A DNA stretch of 64,000 nt from Dermacentor variabilis. Its lineage: Eukaryota > Arthropoda > Arachnida > Ixodida > Ixodidae. Positions 1-9,747 of the stretch are shown piece by piece. The position numbers and the translations under genes are program-made. The stretch is from NCBI RefSeq assembly GCF_050947875.1, contig NC_134572.1, positions 118,520,709 through 118,584,708 of the forward strand. Reading direction: 5' to 3'. Below the pieces are notes generated by a model. The model searched no databases and had not been told where the DNA came from. It saw nothing but the letters and a program-made list of their open reading frames with translations. Position 1 is the stretch's first letter. Each line of letters begins with the position of its first letter.

Positions 1-1040
1 AATACTTATTTCTGATTCGACCCCTTTTCGCCATTAGACGTCGGCTATTGGTAAGAAGTTTTCGGGCTGCACCCACTTCACCTGCCTGTCACGCGACGTC
101 ACAAAACCGCACAAACTCACCGCTACAAAATGACATGTACGCGATAAATATGCATTAATATACCGAAAAAAAGTGAATTTTCTTCGGAATAGCCGCAGGC
201 TGCCCCGTTCCGAAAGGAATAAAAGATGGCTGCCGCCTTTCTGGCTACTCGCACCTGCCGGAGAGCATGGCTGTATTTGCGTATACTAAAACTTCTTGCG
301 TGGCCGTGTAACATTTTCGAGCCCTTTCGGCACGTTTACCACCTCATTCTGCCAACTCTTCTTTGCTGAGGGTCAGTTTTAGCGTCATTCTTAAGCTTCC
401 GTTACATGCCGCCGTGATTTTCGACCAGCCACCACAAGCTAAGTAAGGGAAAGCCGACCAATCGCACACGCCGGCACCACCCTCTTTATCCGATTATCGA
501 TTTTCGGAGCACAGGCTGTGCCCCAGTGAATCCCTCTCCACTTGAGCGTTCTGCTCGCTTCTTGTCAGCCAATTAGATACGACAAGCCGCTCAGTTTAGG
601 CAACGTTATTCGTTTTTCAAGCAAACAAAAGTGACCTCATATAAGCGCGGAGAGCGTTTGATTGGTCTGTTCAGACAGCCCTGCGGGGGACCGCCCGGTG
701 CTTGCGTCGGCGGTTACGCAAATTTGACGTCAGGAGATTAGACTAGAAACATATTGGAATAGCTTTACGTTATTGGGCCCCTATAGTGTGTATCCGTTTG
801 TACGCGTGAAAGTTGGATGTCTAGTTATTTTTTTGCGATGCCGTAAAATATGGTCGTCGGCGATAGAGAGGTGGTAAGCAGCAAAAAACACAAGGTATTG
901 AGTAATGTGTTGTAATTGAGTAATTTCTGAAAATAAGCATCATGAAAATCGTCAAGCAGGCAAATGCTACAGAACATGCACAGGCAAAGCCGTATAATAT
1001 CGCCGTAGTGTTTAAGCGACATACGGAAGCGGTCGCACAT
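1..1040. other. Intergenic, no recognised feature
   Basis: No coding, repeat or RNA signal was recognised. The short open frames here have biased, low-complexity translations with no domain motif. Ordinary AT/GC-mixed intergenic DNA. Confidence 0.4.
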
Positions 1041-1061
1041 CAAGTCAACACTTCTGTGCCC

Positions 1062-1275
1062 GCAGCGGTAGCTATGCGGCTATGGCATTGCGCGAAACCG
1101 CTGGTTCGATCCTCGCTGCGGAAGGCGATGTTAGACGTGGGCGAAATACAAAAACGGTCGTGATCTTAGATTTAGGGGCACGTTAAAGAACACCAGCGTA
1201 TCAGAAATAATCTGGAGCACACCACTACGGCGTGCGTCATAATGCGGTTATGGTTTTGGTACGTGTAACTCCATA
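1062..1275 (+). mobile_element. Degenerate tRNA-derived SINE (Ruka-like)
   Basis: A box-B-like GGTTCGATCC is followed by the family's conserved body: a motif close to ATTTAGGTGCACGTTAAAGAA, then CCACTACGGCGTGCGTCATAAT and GGTTTTGG before an AT-rich end. It aligns along its length with the clean copy at 33361-33605 but has many substitutions and a weak box A, so it is an old copy. It is followed by the linked repeat at 1295-1605, an arrangement also seen at 16548-17055 and, inverted, at 25745-26283. Confidence 0.7.
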
Positions 1276-1294
1276 ATTCTGCGAACACTAAAGC

Positions 1295-1605
1295 CGCGAC
1301 GCCATGGGCCATGTGAAGCAATGTCAATGCTCAAACCTCTCATGGGTTATAAACAATGGTGCGCATCAACGCCTCAAGCAAGCATGTCTCGCTGCATGTT
1401 GTGTATTCTACGCAGACAAACAGCAGTGATGCACGCATGATAACATTTGCCATCAACTCAGTACTCTCGTATTGCACTAAATGGTCAAGAAGTTGAACAT
1501 TCGCAGTCAACATTACTGCAATTATTGTCAATCGAAGGAAACAACACAGAAAGCTTCGCTTACAACGATTCCCACAGTGCGTGGAATCCACATAATTCTT
1601 TAGAC
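1295..1605 (+). repeat. Dispersed ~300-bp repeat linked to SINE, copy 1
   Basis: Shares blocks with 16790-17055 and with the reverse complement of 25745-26075. Examples are TTATAAACAATGGTGCGCA, CCTCAAGCAA, a central segment around GTATTGCACTAAA, and an end block around AAAGCTTCGCTTACAACGATTCCCAC. Open frames across it are not shared between the copies, so it is probably non-coding. All three copies follow the 3' end of a Ruka-like SINE in the same relative orientation. Confidence 0.65.
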
Positions 1606-1756
1606 TCGGCATTTATATGCTTAAGAATGGCGCTCATTAATGTAATAGTTTCATTCGCAGTCAGAAAAAGTGGCTGTCGTGTCCACGGTAATTAGAATTG
1701 ATTTAAACTGCTTCAATCCCACGCTCATATTACATCATTGCCAACTTAAGGGGTAT

Positions 1757-1880
1757 TCTAGTGTACTTAGATTTAGGTGCACATTATAGAACCCCAGGTG
1801 GTGCAAACTATTCCGGAGTCCACCACTTCGGCGTGCCTCATATTCGGATCGTGGTTTTGGTACATAAAACTATATAATTT
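1757..1880 (+). mobile_element. Ruka-like SINE, 3' part only
   Basis: Starts inside the body (GTACTTAGATTTAGGTGCAC), continues through AGAACCCCAGGTGG and CGGCGTGCCTCATA, and ends in the terminal GGTTTTGGTAC block. The tRNA-like head with boxes A and B is missing, as expected of a 5'-truncated insertion. Confidence 0.75.
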
Positions 1881-1884
1881 ATTA

Positions 1885-2710
1885 TTTAACATTCCTTTAG
1901 GATGTCCTTGGCAATCGCACAACGCTTGAATGGAAGTAAGTGTCAGGAGTTGTGCGCGAGGTCTTTCAATATGTGCGTAGCCTTATTGGCGTTCGATATC
2001 TGCTAGCCTACATTACGCTTATATTATAAAGGCGGAACGGCAACGTGGTAGACATTATGGGGAATAGACAAATGCCGCATATATTACGGCACAGTAATTT
2101 TAAATAACGGTCTTCCTTCACGCACGTGGATAACCCTCCCAGGAGACTACTTTGAGAACTGCAAGTACTATATATGTCCTATCCAAGGTGTACCAGGCCC
2201 GGTGGCCAGTAAATCTGACGTAATATTACGAGCAGTTTCGGCCAGAGCATGCTAACGGACGACATACAGAGACAGTTTGCACAATTCTTGTGTCGCGCTT
2301 TTTGCCTCAAGATGCATAACGAGCATATGCGTGTATCCATCTTTATACTTCAGCACATCTCGATTGTCACCAGCTGCGGCAGCCCATGAGTGCGGATAGC
2401 AGTTGCTAGGGGAACAAGTGGGGGCACCTTATCGAAATCGACAGCTCAAAATCAAAAGCCGTCCACCACGGCATTGCTGGTAGACGCTGCGCGATGTTTG
2501 GACGCTAAGAATGTGTGCCGATGGAAGAAAGTTTGCCGCGGAGTGCTTCCGACGATTACCCTAGGTTGTTTGCTCTGTAGCATAAGAAAGAACCCTGGCT
2601 GCCTTTCGGGAGGCCTATAAAAAAAAAACAATCAACCATCGCTCGTCGTAACTAAAGGCTCTTAGGATGAGTAGTCATTTCCAGCCGACGAGCGGCTATG
2701 CTTTATCTAG
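1885..2710. other. Intergenic, no recognised feature
   Basis: Read on both strands. Only short open frames without domains, and a short A-run near 2621. Confidence 0.35.
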
Positions 2711-2712
2711 GG

Positions 2713-2799
2713 CACTGATAACGCCGGCGGGACAAGCATTGTGGCCAAGTTCAATGTGCGAACTTCGCCACAATGCTTGTCCCGCCGGAGTTATCAGTG
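2713..2799. repeat. Near-perfect 40-bp-arm foldback
   Basis: Arm 1 (2713-2752) and arm 2 (2760-2799) are reverse complements with two mismatches, separated by a 7-nt loop. An RNA from either strand would fold into one long hairpin. It could be a palindromic MITE remnant, a replication foldback or a small-RNA hairpin precursor. Sequence alone cannot separate these. Confidence 0.85.
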
Positions 2800-3205
2800 T
2801 GCAGGGATAGCTTTTAATTCTTTTTGTTTCGTTGACGTCGTCAATACGTCACCACGGGATGTTCGAAAAGTTTAAGGTCAGTACGCCACGTGGTGGCACT
2901 CACGCAAGCTAAACCATGATGTCCAAAAAAAAAAAAGCTGGATACGCTCAGTAATGCGGACGGCAAGCCATAGCAACATTCAGGCAAATCATAACATTGC
3001 AGCGATCACGAAAGCCATTGTCGAGTAACTAAGAAATTTCTTTGTGTCCAAATACAAATCTTCGTTCTAGCGACTGCAAGCAGGCATGCACAAAAGAAAA
3101 CGAGTTTTGAGATATGTTAAACAAAACCACTTTCACACCATGAAGTTGGGTTTCGCATTGTATGAGAACAGCAAAAAAAAAAAAAGACGAATCACAGGGA
3201 CAACT

Positions 3206-5196
3206 TCAAGTGCGGTGTTGGTGGAGATGAACATACTGGCGAGGTTCGGATATCGAAGCATTCCTGGGGCAAATGAATGCCTTAGCAAAATCCTGAAGGT
3301 GCATTATGGGTACAGTGATGTCGAAGTACGTCTGCAGCGACTTCTGCTTCGAGCAGCGGTTGTAGCTGTTGAGTATGTAAAAGAACTGTGCGTGAGAGAG
3401 CATCCAGAGACTCCAAGCGTGTCGCACTGTGTGCCAGTCAGTCAGTGCGATCACAACTGTCTGCATGCCGAGCCAGGTGTACAGCATCTGGTGCCTGCGC
3501 ATTGTATTGGCCTTGTTAGTGTATGCTTCGGAGAAGCAAACAGCGAATTCCTGCATGTTGTGTTTTGTCTTATTCCCACATCCCAGAATGCCATACCATC
3601 CTCCTCAGGCCGTCCGCCTAACGCTGAGCGAGGATAGCCATATTCAGAAGAAATGAATTGGGACCTGTGCGAATGGAGCCGTACACCATGGGTGGCAGCA
3701 GGATGTAGCGGTCTCCCCGAAAGATGAAATCGTCGTACGTGACAAACAATGCAACGTACCGCAAATGCTTCGACTCTCGCACAACCTTGACTTCATGCTC
3801 AAAACGCCTGCCTTTGAGCAAGTTTTGGGCAAAGTTTTCCGCGGCGTTTGGGACTGGTACGGAAGCTCGGCTCTACCCCAATGGTGTAACAAACGTTTCA
3901 CTTTTGAAGAATAGGTATCGCTTCTCGGTGTCTTCAGCTTCAATGAGGGACATTTATTGAGCTGTTCGTAAACGGTGTTTTTTATTAGCGCGAATATGTT
4001 TCTTACCTCAACATCCGTATCCGGGGTCGTGAGATTTTCGCCACTGAACAGTTCCCGAAGCTCATGAAGTTTGAAGCCGTTTCGCGTGCAAGTTTCCGCG
4101 ACCTGGGGCGAAGATTGAGCGCCCGTGATCTCGAACTGTTTTAGACCTGTTACGACAGTGTGCCAGAAAAGATAGGTCGTCTTTAAATCTCCATTAGTGT
4201 TGTTATCGAAAATGTCCTAAAGCAGGTGGATTTCTCGGGCGCCTTTAATCGTTATAAATTTATCATCAGGGGTGAGACCCTGTGCTTTCATCGTGGCCTC
4301 AACGTCATTGGTGTTCCATACCTCTCGGCTGAAATTGCTGCTGCTATTTGATAGATAGTACACCGCGTCTTGCCTTTGTATTGCTCGAAATTTATTACAT
4401 AGCGTTGCAACGAACTTGGCGGTACCATTTGTTGTCGCTGTCGAATTCGTAGCTTGCTTGAGTGCGCTCACCGCAGCGTTCAAATAGAATATAGAGACGC
4501 CTCTGTAATCACAAATAGCCGCGAAAATCAACACGGTGCTCCTACTGCTTTGGTACAAGACCTTGATGATGACTGACTGGATAGAATACCTGAAATGCCG
4601 TCATGATAAAAACCACGGCCGTTCGATAGTCCACTCGATTTAGGAGATATCCCTCTGCCTGCAACAATTCACTCGCAAGTGAGGTGGCGAATGGCTCGCG
4701 GTGGGAGATGTTCTTTACGCACGTCTGGTAAAATGAGTTGAGGAAGCATCCTGCCTTGGCCATTACTACGTTTGGCGGCATCACACCTGTTATCATGGCA
4801 CTGTCGAGCCTAAAGTCAAGGCTGGTGTTTTGTAGCGGCCGAATCGGATGGAACTTGAGCAGACGTACGCGAAGAAGTCGTTGCACGGGTCTACGCTCGT
4901 GTTAAGGTGCCCGGCCAACTTATTGACCTCGTCGGGGCAGTAGAACGAGTGTGTCTTCTCTGTTGAGTCGGAAGGCTGCTTGCTCCTTCTCTTTCCCACA
5001 ATTGCTAGAGACTGAAGGACACGATGGCCACGATTATGGCCACAGACACTGCACCGACACACCTGGCGAGAAAGGCGCGTTTCCTGGTGTTCTTAAGGTG
5101 GCGCAGCGTTGGCGAGACGGGTTGCTGCGGAAGCCCCAGAGTCGCGAAAAGGCGCAGTTGCCGGTCGTGGATGAGCACCGTCCGCCATGGTGTCAC
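3206..5196 (-). pseudogene. M13 (neprilysin-like) metallopeptidase pseudogene, intronless
   Basis: The reading runs from 5196 downward. An N-terminal frame has basic residues and a hydrophobic stretch (FLARCVGAVSVAIIVAIV) typical of the type II membrane anchor of M13 peptidases. It is followed by the family's N-terminal signature LNTSVDPCNDFFAYVC at about 4900. Central M13-like sequence (4560-4886, then 3640-4210 with EVRNIFALIKNTVYEQL) follows, and a C-terminal block at 3206-3400 with LSHAQFFYIL and DFAKAFICP. The pieces lie in at least three frames (shifts near 5010, 4880, 4550 and 3830), with a stop near 3618. No HExxH zinc site or GExxxD motif was found where expected. No intron is evident, so a decayed retrocopy or single-exon paralogue is likely. 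M13 paralogues are numerous in ticks. Confidence 0.72.
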
Positions 5197-5294
5197 TCTT
5201 CCTCTTTTTTTTTTCTATGCGTCGCGGCCAGGGACACTCACAGGCCGTCTTTCTGCTTATGATGCAAGTTATTGGAACGCATCATATATTCTAA

Positions 5295-6598
5295 CTTAGC
5301 AGAGTTCCTGGAGAATAACTCGTTTTTTAACACTGCTCAGAATGGCTTTCGAAAACATTTCTCTGGCGAAACACAACTTTGAACTTTTACTAATGAACTG
5401 TTTACAAATGCTGATCTTGGAATTGACACTGACTGTATACATTTAGACTTTGCTAAAGCCTTTTACTGCCTCACACGACTTACTCCTCTTGAAGATGGCT
5501 GAACTTAACATTAATGAAGACGTATTCTACTAGATTAAGAGTTTCCTTTCTGATAGGACCCAGCATGTACTTGAAAATAATTTCTCAAGTCTTACCCCTG
5601 TAACTTCAGGCGTTCCCCAAGGTTCAGTTCTCGGACAATTCCTGTTTCTAATCTATATTAACGACTTTCCTAGCTGCCTAAGTTTTCTTTTCTATTAAAG
5701 TGTTCGCTGATGATTGTTTTCTCTATCGTAAAGCTACTGACTCTTCTGACATTTGTAAACTTCAACACTATCTTAATAATGTCTCGCGGTGGTTTTCTAA
5801 ATGGTACATGATATTAAATACCGGAAAATGTAAAGTCATTCATGTGACTCGTCGTTCTAACACCATCACTGCGCGTAATTATATTCTTAACTGTATATAT
5901 TCTTGACTTGTCACAAGTCACATGCTACAAGAACCTAGGAGTTAAAATCACTATCAATCTATCTCGTAGGCTACATTCACAACAACGCTAACGGCATGCT
6001 TGGTTACCTGCGTCGGAATTTTCGCTCTTCTCTTCAATTCTTTCTTTATAGAAAACTTGTTAGACCGCAACTGGATTACGCCTCTGCTATTTGTGACCCT
6101 TGTCAGCTCACCCTTATTAACATACTCGGATGTATTCAGAATAGTGCCGCTCGTTTCATTCTTTCCAATTATTCACGTCATGCAAGAGTCACGTCAATGA
6201 AGAGCACTTTAAGCCTTCCAGATATTTCAGTACGTCGTAAGTTTTCCCGTTTTTCCCTGTTCCATAATGTTTACCATTATAACCCTATTTTTAAAGAAGC
6301 TATCTTTTCTCCACCCACCTACACTTCATCCAGGTTGAATCACAAGTATAAAGTATAAGTTCTTGTCTCCCGTATGAATATGATTAGCGATTCTTTCATC
6401 CCAAGGACAAGCTCGGACTGGAACTTCCTTCCTAACACCATCGCTCTTATCTCAGAGTTTGGCAAATTCAAATCTGTTGTTTAAAGTGCTTTCTTCTTGC
6501 ACCAATTGCATATGTATGTTTTCTCTCCAACTTATCTAACTCCATGTGGCCTTGAGAGAATTTTAAATAAGAAGAAAATGAATTGATAAATGGTCAAT
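5295..6598 (+). pseudogene. Non-LTR retrotransposon RT fragment (CR1/Jockey-like)
   Basis: A broken reverse transcriptase with recognisable blocks in order: NGFRKHFSGETQL (5340s), HLDFAKAF (5445), [10 protein letters not shown] (5607), FADDCFLY (5704), a thumb-like region with RPQLDYASAICDP (6060s), and an ending near 6483. Stops and frame changes interrupt it (for example in the first block and before FADD). The endonuclease domain is missing, so the copy is 5'-truncated. An AT-rich stretch to about 6598 is the probable 3' end. It is related to the - strand element at 7105-8505 but clearly divergent from it. Confidence 0.8.
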
Positions 6599-6599
6599 G

Positions 6600-7100
6600 T
6601 GATATTTTTGTCTGTGGTTTTCCGCTTTCTCGTTGCGAGGGATCTTAGAAATGCTTTATGCACACAACAGGATGCACAAAGGAATCTTGGCAGCAAAAAA
6701 GTTGCACTGCGCGCACCTGTATCCCATGTCACCCGTTGAAAATCATGCACTGCTTCATCCGAGGAAGCTTCCTTTACTTCTCGGTGCTCGTGGCACATAT
6801 GCGTGGGACAGGGGGCGGCGAGCTCCACACGGCAACGCACTGTCATGCCAGCTTTTGAAGACATGACGACAATGTGATCCTTGCCGAGTTACCGCAGAAT
6901 TTCCGTATCGAGTTTTTCGCATTGGGTATGCCAGCTTCTCACATGTTTCTGGCCTCTTTGTTAGCCCGATCCCGAAAGTGCTACTGCGGCCATTGGGAAT
7001 GTTCCACTGCTAGGGTATGCGTCCGTGCGGTTTCCTGGGTATGTGAATATGATGGTGATGATGTTCTGCTGATAAAAATTTGGAAGACGATTCAACCTGT
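6600..7100. other. Spacer between two LINE fragments
   Basis: No recognised repeat or coding motif. It separates the 3' ends of two non-LTR fragments that face each other tail to tail. Confidence 0.35.
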
Positions 7101-7104
7101 ATTT

Positions 7105-8505
7105 TATTTATTTATTTATTCATATACCCTAAGGGCCCATTCGGGCATTACATAGGGGGGGGGGAGCCAGTTACAATTAGAAACGTGTAGAAAAAGAACA
7201 TTGGTAAGATACAGTGACAGTGACATAATTATATACAGAAAGAATAACATACGCAAGTAGGCACTCAACACAGATATAATCACACATTTAGGAAAACCTT
7301 CAACTTGTTAACAAAAACATCATGGTTAATGGCAGATACAATGTCCCTCGGTAGTCTATTCCAATGATATATATTGCCAAAAGTAATGGTGAATGACGGT
7401 ACAGATTAGTGCGAGCAAAAAGGGGTTGCACTTTAAATGGGTGATCAAAACGCTGAAAAATAGTATGAGCTGCATTGATGTAAGATTCGCGGAACGGGGA
7501 TCTACTATGATAAAGCGCGTGAAAATGTGATAACAATGTTATTAGTCGGCGGTTTTGAAGAGAGGGCAATGAAAGTGATTCCTTGATGTCCGTAACACTG
7601 TAGTTTCGCGAGTATTTTTTTGTGATATATCTTGCTGCTTTATTTTGTGATGCTTCGAGCTGATCGATCAGATAGGTCTGATGCGGATTCCAAATAATGG
7701 ATGCGTACTCTACCTTTGAACGAACAAGCGTAGTGTATGCCAATAACTTAGTAGCAGAGTTCGCCAAGTATAAGTTGCGTTTAATGAAGCCGAGTGTTTT
7801 GGATGCCTTACTGGTTATGGTATTAATGTGCTCGTTCCAAGATAAATCAGAGGATAAATGAACTCCGAGATATTTAAATGTGGATACTTTCTCAACAGGG
7901 ATTCCCTGAATCGTGTAATAGCTTAATTCTGGATTATGTGTTCTCGTGAACGTCATGGCCTTAGTTTTAGAAACGTTAATTTCCATTTGCCACTGGCAAT
8001 ACCAAAATGCGAGTTTGTCGAGGTCTACCTGTAATGAGTTCTTGTCTTCCGCGTTACTCATTTGTCTGTAGATGATACAGTCGTCTGCGAATAACCTTAT
8101 GGCAGAAGATAAAGTGTTTCCTATGTCGTTAATATAGATCAGAAATAATATTGGACCCAGGACCGAACCCTGCGGTACACCGGATTTTACATGCGAAAGT
8201 GAAGACGAGTACCCATTCACGTAGACTGATTGACTTCGGTTGGTTAAAAAATTAGCTATCCAATTTGTAATCCTACTGTTTATGTTAAGATTCGTTAGCT
8301 TCATTAATAAGCGGATGTGCGGAACTTTGTCAAATGCTTTTGCAAAATCAATAAATATAGCATCTATTTTTAGTCCACCATGAACGGCTTCGTGGAGGTC
8401 AGTTACCAATTCGAATAGTTGGGTTTCACAGGAACGACCACAAAGGAAACCATGCTGATTGCTAGCGAAGAAATTGTGATCTGATAGTTCTTGTGATCTG
8501 TAGTT
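7105..8505 (-). mobile_element. 5'-truncated non-LTR retrotransposon (CR1/Jockey-like)
   Basis: On the - strand the element runs from a truncation point near 8505, through an open reverse transcriptase frame, to a 3' UTR (about 7125-7300) containing a C-rich run. It ends in an AATA-type tail at 7105-7125. Open RT sequence with few visible lesions suggests a fairly recent insertion. Confidence 0.82.
7300..8505 (-). CDS. Reverse transcriptase, C-terminal part of non-LTR ORF2
   Basis: About 400 residues of uninterrupted RT. Seen in order: NQHGFLCGRSCETQL, AIFIDFAKAFDKVPH (motif A), [20 protein letters not shown] (motif B), RLFADDCIIY (catalytic FADD box, motif C), FKYLGVHLSSDLSW (motif E region), and the thumb-like region VRSKVEYASIIWNPH. 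The catalytic aspartates look intact. The N-terminal endonuclease and the start of RT are missing, so this copy cannot move by itself. The frame runs on upstream to an ATG at 8580, but those first codons lie in flanking sequence and are not part of the protein. Confidence 0.85.
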   Translation of the reverse strand, partial: NYRSQELSDHNFFASNQHGFLCGRSCETQLFELVTDLHEAVHGGLKIDAIFIDFAKAFDKVPHIRLLMKLTNLNINSRITNWIANFLTNRSQSVYVNGYSSSLSHVKSGVPQGSVLGPILFLIYINDIGNTLSSAIRLFADDCIIYRQMSNAEDKNSLQVDLDKLAFWYCQWQMEINVSKTKAMTFTRTHNPELSYYTIQGIPVEKVSTFKYLGVHLSSDLSWNEHINTITSKASKTLGFIKRNLYLANSATKLLAYTTLVRSKVEYASIIWNPHQTYLIDQLEASQNKAARYITKKYSRNYSVTDIKESLSLPSLQNRRLITLLSHFHALYHSRSPFRESYINAAHTIFQRFDHPFKVQPLFARTNLYRHSPLLLAIYIIGIDYRGTLYLPLTMMFLLTS

Positions 8506-8604
8506 CTCGTTCTTGTGTCCAAGCGCTGGCCCATACTCAATACGGGGGATTGGCAGGCAGGGAGGGGAGAGAGAGCCCACCGGAAAGCTGTTTCTCTCTC
8601 TAGA

Positions 8605-8628
8605 AATGAATAAATGAATAAATGAATA

Positions 8629-8679
<51 letters not shown>

Positions 8680-8681
8680 AT
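8605..8681. repeat. (AATA/AATG)n microsatellite
   Basis: A tetranucleotide array that begins as GAAT/AATG variants and becomes pure AATA. It lies about 100 bp beyond the truncated end of the neighbouring LINE. Confidence 0.95.
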
Positions 8682-9189
8682 GTATGCTGTTGTTACAAAA
8701 ACATATATAGTACTACGAAAATTAGTGGAGAGAACATTGGGGTACTACGATCATTCAGCTAGGAGAATGATAGATGTAGCATAAGTATATGTGTAAGTTT
8801 CATGGCGTTATTGTGGCGTTAGTTGTTATGCCTTATCTTTCTCAATTTCCAAGAACTAATACTTTTCGGAATGTGTGATGACCACAATTTCCTGCGCACT
8901 TGCAGACATCTTGCGAATAGTTGCGTTCATAACACTGTGGTTTTTTGAAAATTATTGATTCGCATGGTCAGAACGCCGTTTGAACCAAGGAGCACGAAAT
9001 GTAGACAGACTAGCCATCACACACATTGTTAGGGCTCTGGTTCTGGGTTTGCGGTTCGGAGTCAAACGTCCCAGGATGGCCGTTTGCCTGCGCCGCCGGA
9101 GCCCCATAAAACCTAGTAGCCGCCCTGCGGACTAAGCTGACTAAAGTTACGGTGTTTATAGGCCCCTTTTGTGTGTGTGCGACGAAGGG

Positions 9190-9660
9190 TAGAACCCTTT
9201 TCAAAAACTGTGCGACTTTAGGAAAGGCCCTTTCCGCGAACGGTTAGTCTCTTGGGGACGACCTTTCCGCGAACCAACGTCGCCTAGAAGAAAAGGATCA
9301 GCCACCCATCCACGACCCGCGGTTTGCCGCTAGCGGAGGCAAGCAAGTGCAACGTCGCCTAGGAAAGTGGGAGCAGCCGCCAAGCAGCGTGGGGACTCTG
9401 TGCATGTCACGTGACGTTGACGTGAGCAAGATCCCGCCTGCGATTTTAGTGGGCCTATTTCAGGGGCCCCTCAACGTACTTTTTCCATTCATTCATTCTC
9501 GTCTTCTTATCCTTAACCAACCATTGAATAAACAGTGCAAGCTTCGTACTAGTAATCGTCTCGTCCCTGCCTGATCGCCATGGTCTACCGGACGCCTGCA
9601 GCCTGCCGACAACGCCACGCTACCCAATAGTAACGCCGTTGGAGGTTCGAGAAACAGGTT
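9190..9660 (+). repeat. Left LTR of a Ty3/gypsy deletion derivative
   Basis: Strong similarity to 13165-13680, including AGGAAAGTGGGAGCAG, CATGTCACGTGACGTTGAC, TTGAATAAACAGTGCAAG and TAATCGTCTCGTCCCTGCC. The AATAAA near the 3' side fits an LTR polyadenylation signal. The true left edge may be TGTT at 9027, but sequence between 9027 and 9190 does not match the right LTR convincingly. The right LTR holds an extra ~75-bp internal tandem unit that is absent here. Confidence 0.75.
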
Positions 9661-9747
9661 CAATGGGAGGGGCCAGTTGACACAATTCAGAAATTATCTT
9701 AAACAAACTACGTAATCACGGCCCCGGGAAAACGAAAGACCCCACAG

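Noticed and set aside
3086..3637. 183-codon + strand frame
   Set aside because: Shadow of the - strand M13 pseudogene, whose C-terminal motifs are recognisable in the opposite strand.
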